From NCBI GenBank assembly GCA_030531025.1, contig JAUMTV010000132.1:1-8230 (forward strand): a DNA stretch of 8,230 bases. Reading direction: 5' to 3'. Within the stretch, counting starts at the first letter, position 1; the number at the start of each line of letters is the position of its first letter. The stretch is from Turicibacter sp. GTDB lineage: Bacteria; Bacillota; Bacilli; MOL361; Turicibacteraceae. Below are positions 1 to 7,226 of this stretch, one piece after another. The position numbers and the translations under genes are program-made. The notes below the pieces were generated by a model that searched no databases, was not told the origin of the DNA, and was given only the letters and a program-made list of their open reading frames with translations.

Positions 1-97
1 AAATGCATCTATATATAAACAGATAAGTATTCTACATCTAAGGTGGCGAACAAAAATACTGATATCCTTTATTTATAAAGACACCCTATAGTCCAGG
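1..97. other. Left-edge non-coding stretch
   Basis: I see no ORF. TGGCGAACAA at 44-53 repeats the core of degenerate copy 3 (211-220), so this may be decayed repeat-array sequence. With 98-439 it forms a gene-free region of about 440 bases, cut by the window edge. Confidence 0.35.
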
Positions 98-146
98 GGT
101 CACCTACCATTTACGAAGTAAATGTATCCTCCGCTGGTAGGGAAGG
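98..146 (+). repeat. Structured repeat, copy 1
   Basis: The outer stem CCTACCA (103-109) pairs with TGGTAGG (135-141). The inner hairpin CATTTAC (108-114) pairs with GTAAATG (118-124) around a GAA triloop (115-117). The two stems share C108-A109, so they compete by two bases at the junction. The segment between them contains TCCTCC (127-132). Confidence 0.8.
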
Positions 147-192
147 GGTCACCTAGCATGCGAAGCATGTTTACTCCACTGCTAGGGAATGG
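147..192 (+). repeat. Structured repeat, copy 2
   Basis: The outer stem CCTAGCA (152-158) pairs with TGCTAGG (180-186). Relative to copy 1 this is a C-to-G change on one side matched by a G-to-C change on the other. The inner hairpin CATGC (157-161) pairs with GCATG (165-169) around GAA (162-164), which gives the heptamer GCGAAGC. The pyrimidine segment is TACTCC. The unit ends in GGGAATGG, as the inverted copy at the right edge does. Confidence 0.8.
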
Positions 193-239
193 GGTCCACA
201 GCAGTGAGCATGGCGAACAATCCTCCTTTACTGGGGGAT
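193..239 (+). repeat. Structured repeat, degenerate copy 3
   Basis: This unit keeps the period, a start like GGTCCAC, the TCCTCC segment (221-226) and an end like GGGGATGG. Its outer stem has moved to CAGTGA (202-207) with TTTACTG (226-232 region), including one G-T pair. No clear inner hairpin remains. The 10-mer TGGCGAACAA (211-220) also occurs at 44-53, which suggests further decayed units to the left of 98. Confidence 0.55.
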
Positions 240-286
240 GGTCACCTAGAGATTTCTAAAAGAAATCTACTCCTCCGCTACTAGGG
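240..286 (+). repeat. Structured repeat, copy 4
   Basis: The outer stem CCTAG (245-249) pairs with CTAGG (281-285). The inner hairpin AGATTTCT (250-257) pairs with AGAAATCT (261-268) around AAA (258-260). It has TCCTCC at 271-276. The inner hairpin shares no obvious sequence with the other copies but keeps full self-complementarity. Confidence 0.8.
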
Positions 287-291
287 CTTAA

Positions 292-313
292 AAATTTTCT
301 ATGAAGAAAATTT
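292..313. repeat. AT-rich 9-bp hairpin at the array edge
   Basis: AAATTTTCT (292-300) pairs perfectly with AGAAAATTT (305-313) around ATGA. It lies where a fifth repeat unit (from about 287) would place its inner hairpin, so it may be the remnant of another copy. On the minus strand it lies downstream of glpK and is followed by TTAAG, but it is too GC-poor to call a terminator. The rest of 314-439 shows no gene or clear site. Confidence 0.4.
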
Positions 314-439
314 ATCTGGACTTATATACTATAGCTTTTAAGATGTAAGATCATGTAAAGACACTGTCATTTTATGTTTTTCAAAACTTTTTATCCTATT
401 CTAAAATATAAGTTCATGTCTTAACCTCATCTCTATCTC

Positions 440-1954
<1,515 letters not shown>

Positions 1955-1960
1955 TTACTT

Positions 1961-1969
1961 ATTATACCA
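1961..1969 (-). promoter_or_regulatory. glpK promoter, extended -10
   Basis: On the minus strand the sequence reads TGGTATAAT, a perfect extended -10. It puts the predicted transcript start near 1954, about 30 nt before the glpK ATG. The -35 position (about 1984-1990) has no good TTGACA match, which is common for extended -10 promoters. Confidence 0.6.
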
Positions 1970-1977
1970 CGCTTTCA
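1964..1977 (-). promoter_or_regulatory. Possible CcpA (cre) site over the glpK -10
   Basis: The minus strand reads TGAAAGCGTGGTAT. Against the known cre consensus TGWAARCGNTWNCW, 11 of 14 positions fit, with a perfect left half and a poor right half. It overlaps the -10, the position expected for catabolite repression of glycerol use. The weak right half keeps confidence low. Confidence 0.35.
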
Positions 1978-2050
1978 TATGATATATCGGATAAATCTTT
2001 AAAATAAAGTCATTGTAACTCGCATATAGTTTATCAACGCTATCAAATTT

Positions 2051-2056
2051 GGGAGG
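2051..2056 (+). promoter_or_regulatory. Ribosome site deciding the 2061 start
   Basis: GGGAGG lies 4 bases before the ATG at 2061. It rules out the in-frame TTG at 2049, which lies upstream of the ribosome site itself. Confidence 0.75.
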
Positions 2057-2060
2057 AGCT

Positions 2061-2600
2061 ATGATTAACTATATTAAGCGGCAACTGATAATCGGCCTAC
2101 TTATTGTTCTTATTTTAGATATTCTTGCAATCTATTTCACCACTACAACTTCAACATCGATTGACTACCATTTAAGATCTTACTTACAGCATGACATTAA
2201 CCTCATTGATCAAATCCATCTAGAAGATACTGAATTTATTTTATTTCATGACTTAGCTACAAATCAATTAGATGTTGCCTTGTATGAACCAAATACTCTC
2301 TTATTTTGGCGGTACAATCTATCTAAGATTATCTCCACACCAAAAGGAGCACATGTTAACAGATGTCAAACTTATCAAACATCAGAGTTCTTACTGATTT
2401 GGGGAATGAATGAAGATTTACAAGCACACACACTAAAACTAACAGTTAATGATCAAACTTATCTTGAAGACTTATCGCAAGATTTATATTTCATTAAAGT
2501 TTATCCTTTAAACGGACAAATTCCAGAGACGATTTACTGCTCTTTTTATAATGAAAATAATAATAATATATCTCCCTATTTTTTTGAATCTTTCAAATAA
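2061..2600 (+). CDS. Unrecognised membrane-anchored protein, 179 aa
   Basis: I do not recognise this protein. It begins MINYIKRQ and then has one strongly hydrophobic segment at about residues 8-26. The K-R pair before the segment suggests an inside N-terminus, so the remaining ~150 residues would lie outside the cell. No lipobox is seen. The external part is mixed alpha/beta in appearance, rich in aromatic and acidic residues, with two cysteines (C102, C160) that could form a disulphide, and an Asn run near the C-terminus (165-169). The start is the ATG behind GGGAGG. It diverges from glpK across 136 bp and precedes another unknown gene by 80 bp, possibly in one transcript ending at the terminator after 3139. 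No clear promoter was found. It could be a small secreted-domain sensor or envelope protein, but nothing in the sequence shows this. Confidence 0.8.
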   Translation: MINYIKRQLIIGLLIVLILDILAIYFTTTTSTSIDYHLRSYLQHDINLIDQIHLEDTEFILFHDLATNQLDVALYEPNTLLFWRYNLSKIISTPKGAHVNRCQTYQTSEFLLIWGMNEDLQAHTLKLTVNDQTYLEDLSQDLYFIKVYPLNGQIPETIYCSFYNENNNNISPYFFESFK

Positions 2601-2680
2601 TAATGACTGTAATTCGTCAAATTATCCTCTCCTCTTGAATAAACTATAGATAAAACGTAAATAAAAGGGGGGATTTTCAT

Positions 2681-3139
2681 ATGACGAAAGACTTTTATAT
2701 TACATATAAACGTCATAATGGCTCTATTGACTTTTGTGGAAATGAAGTTGATATCTATTACCTCTTCTTTGTAGTACACGAACTTGGACGCCTGATTTAT
2801 GAACTTGAATATGGTGAAGTTCTGAATCCTAATACTTTAGTCACACTGAAGCAATTAAATCTTCAACAAACGGTTGCAGAAATTGAGCGTATGATCCGAT
2901 ATATGAGCCAACACCCAGCCCCATCTATTGAACTAATTGCTCATGTTGAAACGAATTATGACGAAGATCCAACAGCAACCATTCAACTTATCGAAACGAA
3001 TGGAAAACATTCCAGAACGGAACTCATGAGTGACCTTTATCTATTCCAATTATTTTCTCACATGAATTTGTTACAAGGTTATAGCTTTTCAGATTCAGAA
3101 GTCATCACTGAATCAAAAAAAGATTATATTCTCACATAA
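2681..3139 (+). CDS. Unrecognised soluble protein, 152 aa
   Basis: I do not recognise this protein. It starts at an ATG preceded by AAAGGGGGG (2664-2672), a usable ribosome site about 8 bases away. There is no signal peptide or membrane segment. The sequence is acidic, with a predicted helical middle (about 26-78, including HELGRLIYELEYGE and a QQTVAEIERMIRYM stretch), then a beta-like segment (IELIAHVET) and a further helix around ELMSDLYLFQLFSHM. It has a single cysteine (C19) and no catalytic motif I can name. Its own ribosome site and 80-bp upstream gap mean it could be expressed alone, but there is no terminator between it and the membrane protein before it. A strong terminator follows at once, so it ends the unit. 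Confidence 0.8.
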   Translation: MTKDFYITYKRHNGSIDFCGNEVDIYYLFFVVHELGRLIYELEYGEVLNPNTLVTLKQLNLQQTVAEIERMIRYMSQHPAPSIELIAHVETNYDEDPTATIQLIETNGKHSRTELMSDLYLFQLFSHMNLLQGYSFSDSEVITESKKDYILT

Positions 3140-3141
3140 AT

Positions 3142-3172
3142 AAAACCACCCATTTTTTTCATGGGTGGTTTT
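3142..3172 (+). terminator. Strong intrinsic terminator, probably bidirectional
   Basis: AAAACCACCCAT (3142-3153) pairs perfectly with ATGGGTGGTTTT (3161-3172) around a 7-base loop. The stem is 12 bp with a GC core, and the plus strand ends in TTTT then ACGTTTT. The minus strand also ends in TTTTATTT, so it could stop traffic from the right too. It starts 2 bases after the 152-aa gene's stop codon. Confidence 0.9.
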
Positions 3173-3177
3173 ACGTT

Positions 3178-3255
3178 TTAGAGGCCCAACACATGGAACC
3201 CTTTAATAATAAAGTTAACACCAAAAGCAAGTGATGGTGACAAAGTGGTGATTAA
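3178..3255 (-). pseudogene. Possible remnant of a membrane-protein C-terminus
   Basis: Read on the minus strand, 25 open codons end at a TAA (3178-3180) and translate to a membrane-protein-like tail containing SLAFGVNFIIKGFHVLGL. A TGA lies directly upstream (3256-3258), and no start or ribosome site is seen. Its composition (hydrophobic, Gly-rich, basic residue between hydrophobic runs) resembles the last segment of a transporter, but I cannot name a family. It could be chance. If real, it is debris of a gene lost here, next to the exporter module. Confidence 0.25.
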
Positions 3256-3260
3256 TCACC
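3247..3260. repeat. Perfect 14-bp palindrome
   Basis: GGTGATTAATCACC is fully symmetric and is followed by TATTTTTC. It could be a weak hairpin (5-bp stem, 4-base loop) or a protein-binding site. No gene start lies close enough to assign it. Confidence 0.35.
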
Positions 3261-3412
3261 TATTTTTCAAAAAAGGTTAATACATTCCTTTCGTGTAAAA
3301 CACATATTTTTCGATGTATTTATAATTCTCCTTAAATGACCTGGAAACATTGATACTATTACATTTTAAGAGTTTTACTATAAACATTATATTTTATATT
3401 GTTCCTTATACA

Positions 3413-3454
3413 TGCCACCACACCATTTTTTATATTGGTGGCAAGATGGTGGCA
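3413..3454 (+). promoter_or_regulatory. Leader with two alternative hairpins
   Basis: TGCCACCA (3413-3420) can pair with either of two identical TGGTGGCA copies, at 3436-3443 or 3447-3454. In the second pairing CACCA (3421-3425) can also pair with TGGTG (3436-3440) inside it. The two states are mutually exclusive and lie 13-54 bases upstream of the GGAG (3467-3470) of a short ORF. This could be an attenuator or a decayed leader. It does not match the T-box or another riboswitch motif I know. Confidence 0.4.
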
Positions 3455-3480
3455 AATAACAGAATTGGAGAGACGACAAT

Positions 3481-3540
3481 ATGAATAACAATATTATTAA
3501 CGATTGGTTAGAAACACACCAGCTCCCGCTACAACAATAG
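3481..3540 (+). CDS. 19-aa ORF, small protein or truncated gene start
   Basis: It encodes MNNNIINDWLETHQLPLQQ and then stops at TAG. GGAG (3467-3470) lies 10 bases before the ATG, in a good purine-rich context (TTGGAGAGACGAC). The peptide is polar and amphipathic, with a helix-like INDWLETH, and has no membrane segment. It looks more like the first codons of a normal protein than a mature small protein. The sequence after the stop is the AT-rich 3' side of the ABC exporter gene, so one explanation is that the exporter module arrived here and cut off a resident gene. A true leader peptide governed by the preceding hairpins is the alternative. I do not recognise the family. Confidence 0.4.
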   Translation: MNNNIINDWLETHQLPLQQ

Positions 3541-3609
3541 ATTATTACTTTATCATCATTTCATTCAATCAAACTGATTCATTTTTAATATTTATAATAG
3601 AGCTCTCAT

Positions 3610-5439
3610 TTATTTTGCTACCTCAAATTGACTGTAGTAAAGTGAAGCATAGAACCCATTTTGTTCTAGAAGGCTCTCATGATTTCCTCTCTCCACTATC
3701 TCACCATCTCTTACAACCAAAATCATATCTGCATTTTGGATAGTTGATAATCTATGAGCTATAATAAAACTTGTCTTATCTTTCATAAGTCTTGTTAGAG
3801 CTTTTTGAATTTCTACTTCTGTTCTTGTATCTACACTTGAAGTAGCTTCATCTAATATCATAATTGTAGGATTAGTTAGCATTGCACGAGCAATGGTTAA
3901 AAGTTGCATCTGTCCTTGAGATATAGTAGATGATTCACTAGAGATTACAGTATCATATCCTTCTGGAAGTGTACAAATAAAATGATCACAACAAGCTGCC
4001 TTAGCTGCGGCTATAATTTCCTCTCGTGTAGCATCCATCTTACCATAAGCAATATTTTCAGCTATTGTACCTTCAAATAACCATGTATCTTGAAGCACCA
4101 TACCAATTTGTCTTCGAAGTATATTTCTAGGAATATCAGTAATATTAACTCCATCTATCGAAATAACTCCACTCTGTAACTCATAGAAGCGCATAATTAA
4201 ATTAATTAATGTGGTCTTTCCTCCGCCTGTTGGTCCAACTATTGCTACCATTTCATTTGGATTTACTTCAAGGTTTAAATCCTTAATTAAAGATTTCTCC
4301 TCAGTATATCCAAAGTATACATTTTTAAAATTAACGCTACCTTCACTTATAATATTTTCACTAAATCGATATTCATTAAATTTATTATCCTCAACTTCTT
4401 CATCTAATAATTCAAAAACTCTCTCAGCGCCAGCAATAGCAGATTGAAGAGACATAATAACATAAGAAGCTTGAGTAATCGGCTCAGAAACTTGATTTAC
4501 ATATTGTAAAAATGCTTGTATTCCACCTAAAGAAATTTGTCCATTGATAGTCATTATCCCACCTGCGATAGCAGTTACTATAAACCCTAATTGATTTAAA
4601 AACCTGATAGTTGGATATATAGCAAAGTCAACAAATTGGGCTCTCCTATTTGCTTCAAATTGCTTTTTATTAAGCTCAATAACTTCCTTGATCACATCTT
4701 CTTGTTTATTAAAGACCTTAATAACAAGATTTCCTGAATAAATTTCTTCTACTCTTCCGCTTAAATCGCCCATAGCGGCGAAATTATTTGCATAATAACG
4801 TTGACTTAAATTTGCTACATAGTGAGTAGCAACAGCACTAATTCCTAAAAATACAAAGATTAATAATGATAACTTCGGACTTAAGATGAGCATTGCAAGA
4901 ACTGTGATTATTATGGTAAAGCAAGAGGATATAAATTGCATAAATCCAACCTGCATGACTTGTGATACTTTTTCGAGATCCGTAGTTACCCTACTCATAA
5001 CCTCTCCTGTCGTATGCGTATCAAAGTATTTAAGAGGTAATTTATTTATTTTAACACTTATATCTTTACGTAGTGAGTAGGTTAAGTTTTCACCAATGCT
5101 AGCTACAATATACTGCTGAATATAAGAAAGTAAACTATTAATAATTGTAACTAATATTAACAATAAAACTGGAATAGTTAGTGCTGTTGCCATCACTGAT
5201 ATTATGCTAACAGATCCATCAATATTTTGAATTTCGTTAACCAAATTATTTATTGCACGACCTACTATTAATGGCATAATTGCATAAGCTATACTTCCAA
5301 GCAACGCAGAAATAACTAAGATTATTAGTTTAACCTTTTGATCCCTCAATCGAATTAGCAATCTTTTAATGGTTTTCTTTGTATTTTTAGGAACATCTTC
5401 GCTTAACTCTATCATATCTCTTTTTTTATCTTTCTTCAT
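3610..5439 (-). CDS. ABC exporter half-transporter, catalytic-site subunit
   Basis: A 609-aa half-transporter, membrane domain then ATPase, of the BmrD/LmrD/YheH type, predicted to export drugs or other amphipathic compounds across the plasma membrane. About six membrane segments lie in residues 35-320. The ATPase has Walker A GPTGGGKTT (402-410), Q-loop Q450, Walker B ILDEATSSVD with catalytic E531, and H-loop H562. Its signature is ISQGQ (506-510), not LSGGQ, as is usual for the partner that completes the degenerate site. The start is the ATG at 5439: AAGGA (5448-5452) sits 8 bases away inside the last codons of the upstream gene, leaving a 4-bp gap and suggesting translational coupling. 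An in-frame ATG 13 codons earlier (5478) lies inside the upstream gene and is less likely. No convincing terminator follows it. Confidence 0.93.
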   Translation of the reverse strand: MKKDKKRDMIELSEDVPKNTKKTIKRLLIRLRDQKVKLIILVISALLGSIAYAIMPLIVGRAINNLVNEIQNIDGSVSIISVMATALTIPVLLLILVTIINSLLSYIQQYIVASIGENLTYSLRKDISVKINKLPLKYFDTHTTGEVMSRVTTDLEKVSQVMQVGFMQFISSCFTIIITVLAMLILSPKLSLLIFVFLGISAVATHYVANLSQRYYANNFAAMGDLSGRVEEIYSGNLVIKVFNKQEDVIKEVIELNKKQFEANRRAQFVDFAIYPTIRFLNQLGFIVTAIAGGIMTINGQISLGGIQAFLQYVNQVSEPITQASYVIMSLQSAIAGAERVFELLDEEVEDNKFNEYRFSENIISEGSVNFKNVYFGYTEEKSLIKDLNLEVNPNEMVAIVGPTGGGKTTLINLIMRFYELQSGVISIDGVNITDIPRNILRRQIGMVLQDTWLFEGTIAENIAYGKMDATREEIIAAAKAACCDHFICTLPEGYDTVISSESSTISQGQMQLLTIARAMLTNPTIMILDEATSSVDTRTEVEIQKALTRLMKDKTSFIIAHRLSTIQNADMILVVRDGEIVERGNHESLLEQNGFYASLYYSQFEVAK

Positions 5440-5443
5440 AAAA

Positions 5444-7171
5444 TCAATCCTTCTTAATATTAATCTGGCTTTTAGCAATTGCTTGATAGACCGAACAACT
5501 TTTCATTAACTCCTCGTGTTTCCCAATACCAACTAGTTTTCCTTCGTCTAATACAAGTATTTTGTCTGCATCCATAATCGTACTTACTCTCTGTGCAATT
5601 ATAATCTTAGTTGTATCTGGCATATTTTCTTTAAGAGATTTGCGAAGAGCTGCATCTGTTTTTAAATCTAAAGCAGAAAAACTATCATCGAAAATATAAA
5701 GTGGAACTTTCCTAACAAGAGCTCTCGCAATAGATAGACGTTGCTTTTGTCCACCTGAAAAATTAGAACCCCTTTGAGCTACTGAAGATTCCAATTTCAT
5801 AGGTAACTTATCTATAAAAGCTTCTGCCTGAGAAATATTAAGTGCTCTTCTTATTTCTTCCATACTAGCTTCTTTATTCCCCATTCTTAAGTTATCTTCT
5901 ATTGTTCCACTAAATAATAATGCTTTTTGGGGAACATAACCTACTTTATTTCTTAGTTCTTTTTGCGAAAAGTTTCTTATATTAATTCCATTAATACGAA
6001 TTTCCCCATGATCTATCTCATGTAATCTTAAAATAAGATTAGCAATAGTGCTTTTACCTGAACCTGTGCTACCTATAATTGCAATCGTCTCTCCTTCATT
6101 ACAAGTAAAGGATAAATCCTCAATAATAGCTTCCTCAGCTCCAGGATAATAAAAAGATACATTTTCAAATTCAATCACCGGATGAATCCCATTAATATAT
6201 TCTTTTTCTATACCTAAATCTTGAATTTTTGGATTAATCTCTAAAACTTCCTCTATACGATTAAGACAAGAAATCATTTTAGGAAGGGTAACGCTTGTAG
6301 TTGTTGCAAATATTAAATAACTACTAGTGATAATTAAGTATTCAATAACTGCCGTAATTTGGCCTATCTCCATTGTTCCATTCATGGAAAAGACTCCTCC
6401 AAGCCAAACAATAATAGCCATAGATAATCCTACAATTAGCCATATAGTTGGATTAAGTATTGCAAATAACTTATTTAGCTTTATCATATCTGTAGCATAT
6501 TCTTTAAATGCCTTTTTAGCTCTCCCTTCCTCGTATTCCTCATTTCCAAAGGCACGAATAACTCTAATTCCAGTAATAGACTCTCTAATGACCTGATTAA
6601 TACGATCTAACTTATGTTGAACTCTTTTAGAAATAAATGTTGATTTCCTAAGCATTAATCCTGCAAATGCTAAAAAGATAACAATAGATATAATAAGTAT
6701 TGATGCTAAGGTTAGACTAATTTTAGCTGTCATAACAATAGATACACCGATAATAAGTGGCGCTGGAACTATAAGCTGAAGTACAAGCCCAAAAATCTGT
6801 TGTAGATTGGAAATATCTGAAGTTGTGCGAGTGATCAGAGAGGAAATACCTATACTATCAAATTCATGAATAGATAATTCCTGACTTTTACGAAAAACTT
6901 TATCTCTCATTTCATAACCTAAAGCCGCTGCAAGATCAGAAGAATAATAACTCCCTAGTACAGCTGCTACTGTAGTTATAGAAAGCACTAACAACATTTG
7001 CATTCCTATACGAAGAATTTCATTTATATCACCATTTAAAATTCCATTGTCGATAATTCCTGCTATTAAAAATGGGATTAGTAATGTCCCCACCACTTGC
7101 CCTAAAAGCATAATTAGTGTTATGACTACTTTACCTTTCCTTTCTTTTAGGAACAGTTTTAAATACTTCAT
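5444..7171 (-). CDS. ABC exporter half-transporter, degenerate-site subunit
   Basis: A 575-aa half-transporter of the BmrC/LmrC/YheI type, the first gene of the exporter operon. Membrane segments lie at about 15-40, 57-75, 128-147, 150-172, 238-260 and 272-292, with the family motif SLITRTTSDI (111-120) in the coupling region. The ATPase has Walker A GSTGSGKST (367-375), Q-loop Q415 and a near-canonical signature FSGGQ (471-475). Its Walker B is IFDDSFSALD, with D496 where the catalytic Glu belongs, and its H-loop is AQR, with Q527 where His belongs. Both changes mark the non-hydrolysing site of known heterodimeric exporters. The start ATG has GGAGG (7178-7182) 6 bases upstream. It is transcribed from the MerR-type promoter at 7222-7252. 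The substrate is not readable; drug export is inferred from the regulator. Confidence 0.94.
   Translation of the reverse strand: MKYLKLFLKERKGKVVITLIMLLGQVVGTLLIPFLIAGIIDNGILNGDINEILRIGMQMLLVLSITTVAAVLGSYYSSDLAAALGYEMRDKVFRKSQELSIHEFDSIGISSLITRTTSDISNLQQIFGLVLQLIVPAPLIIGVSIVMTAKISLTLASILIISIVIFLAFAGLMLRKSTFISKRVQHKLDRINQVIRESITGIRVIRAFGNEEYEEGRAKKAFKEYATDMIKLNKLFAILNPTIWLIVGLSMAIIVWLGGVFSMNGTMEIGQITAVIEYLIITSSYLIFATTTSVTLPKMISCLNRIEEVLEINPKIQDLGIEKEYINGIHPVIEFENVSFYYPGAEEAIIEDLSFTCNEGETIAIIGSTGSGKSTIANLILRLHEIDHGEIRINGINIRNFSQKELRNKVGYVPQKALLFSGTIEDNLRMGNKEASMEEIRRALNISQAEAFIDKLPMKLESSVAQRGSNFSGGQKQRLSIARALVRKVPLYIFDDSFSALDLKTDAALRKSLKENMPDTTKIIIAQRVSTIMDADKILVLDEGKLVGIGKHEELMKSCSVYQAIAKSQINIKKD
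5448..5452 (-). promoter_or_regulatory. Ribosome site inside the upstream gene's last codons
   Basis: AAGGA on the minus strand overlaps the final Lys-Lys-Asp codons of the first ABC gene and lies 8 bases before the ATG at 5439. It decides that start and implies coupled translation of the two subunits, fitting a 1:1 heterodimer. Confidence 0.75.
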
Positions 7172-7197
7172 CGGTTACCTCCATTAAATATGCATTT

Positions 7198-7226
7198 TTG
7201 CAAATAATTATTTTCAATGGTATTAT
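7198..7226 (+). promoter_or_regulatory. Regulator gene promoter
   Basis: TTGCAA (7198-7203) and TATTAT (7221-7226) lie 17 bp apart, and TGG before the -10 gives an extended element. The predicted start is near 7233, inside the operator. The -10 shares five base pairs with the exporter promoter's -10 on the other strand, so the two promoters should compete and the regulator should control itself. Confidence 0.65.

Larger units (their letters stand above)
98..286 (+). repeat. Tandem array of four ~47-bp structured repeats
   Basis: Four units start at GGT in 98, 147, 193 and 240, so the period is 49, 46 and 47 bp. The general plan of a unit is GGTCACCTAGC, a variable self-complementary hairpin, a short pyrimidine-rich segment resembling TCCTCC, then GCTAGGGAATGG. 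The 5' and 3' ends of each unit pair as an outer stem, and the hairpin sits inside it. Units 98, 147 and 240 are well formed; unit 193 is degenerate. A further copy lies inverted at 8186-8230. I see no coding potential here. The family name is unknown to me; the structure is read directly from the sequence. Confidence 0.85.

Noticed and set aside
98..286. CRISPR array
   Set aside because: The period is regular, but the variable parts are short and self-complementary, the constant parts pair with each other, and no cas gene is present.
98..286. Integron attC sites
   Set aside because: Hairpins with conserved ends are similar in form, but the RYYYAAC/GTTRRRY boxes are absent and no cassette genes or integrase lie nearby.
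2576..2779. 67-codon minus-strand ORF
   Set aside because: It overlaps the ends of two better-supported plus-strand genes and has no ribosome site or recognisable product.
3436..3454. T-box antiterminator (GGTGG-like motif)
   Set aside because: The GGTGGCA repeats lack the T-box GGTGGNACCGCG core, and no specifier stem or downstream aminoacyl-tRNA gene is seen.
3546..3600. Terminator after the exporter operon
   Set aside because: AATCA-AAC-TGATT (about 3567-3579) is a weak 5-bp AT-rich hairpin with no T-run in the operon's direction.
3504..3743. 79-codon plus-strand ORF
   Set aside because: It runs antisense into the conserved ABC ATPase end and has no good ribosome site.
4211..4447. 78-codon plus-strand ORF
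   Set aside because: It is antisense to the Walker A region of the exporter gene, a shadow of conserved coding sequence.
4886..5080. 64-codon plus-strand ORF
   Set aside because: It is antisense to the membrane domain of the exporter gene, with no start signals.
6327..6596. 89-codon plus-strand ORF
   Set aside because: It is antisense to the membrane domain of the first exporter subunit; the hydrophobic look is a complement effect.
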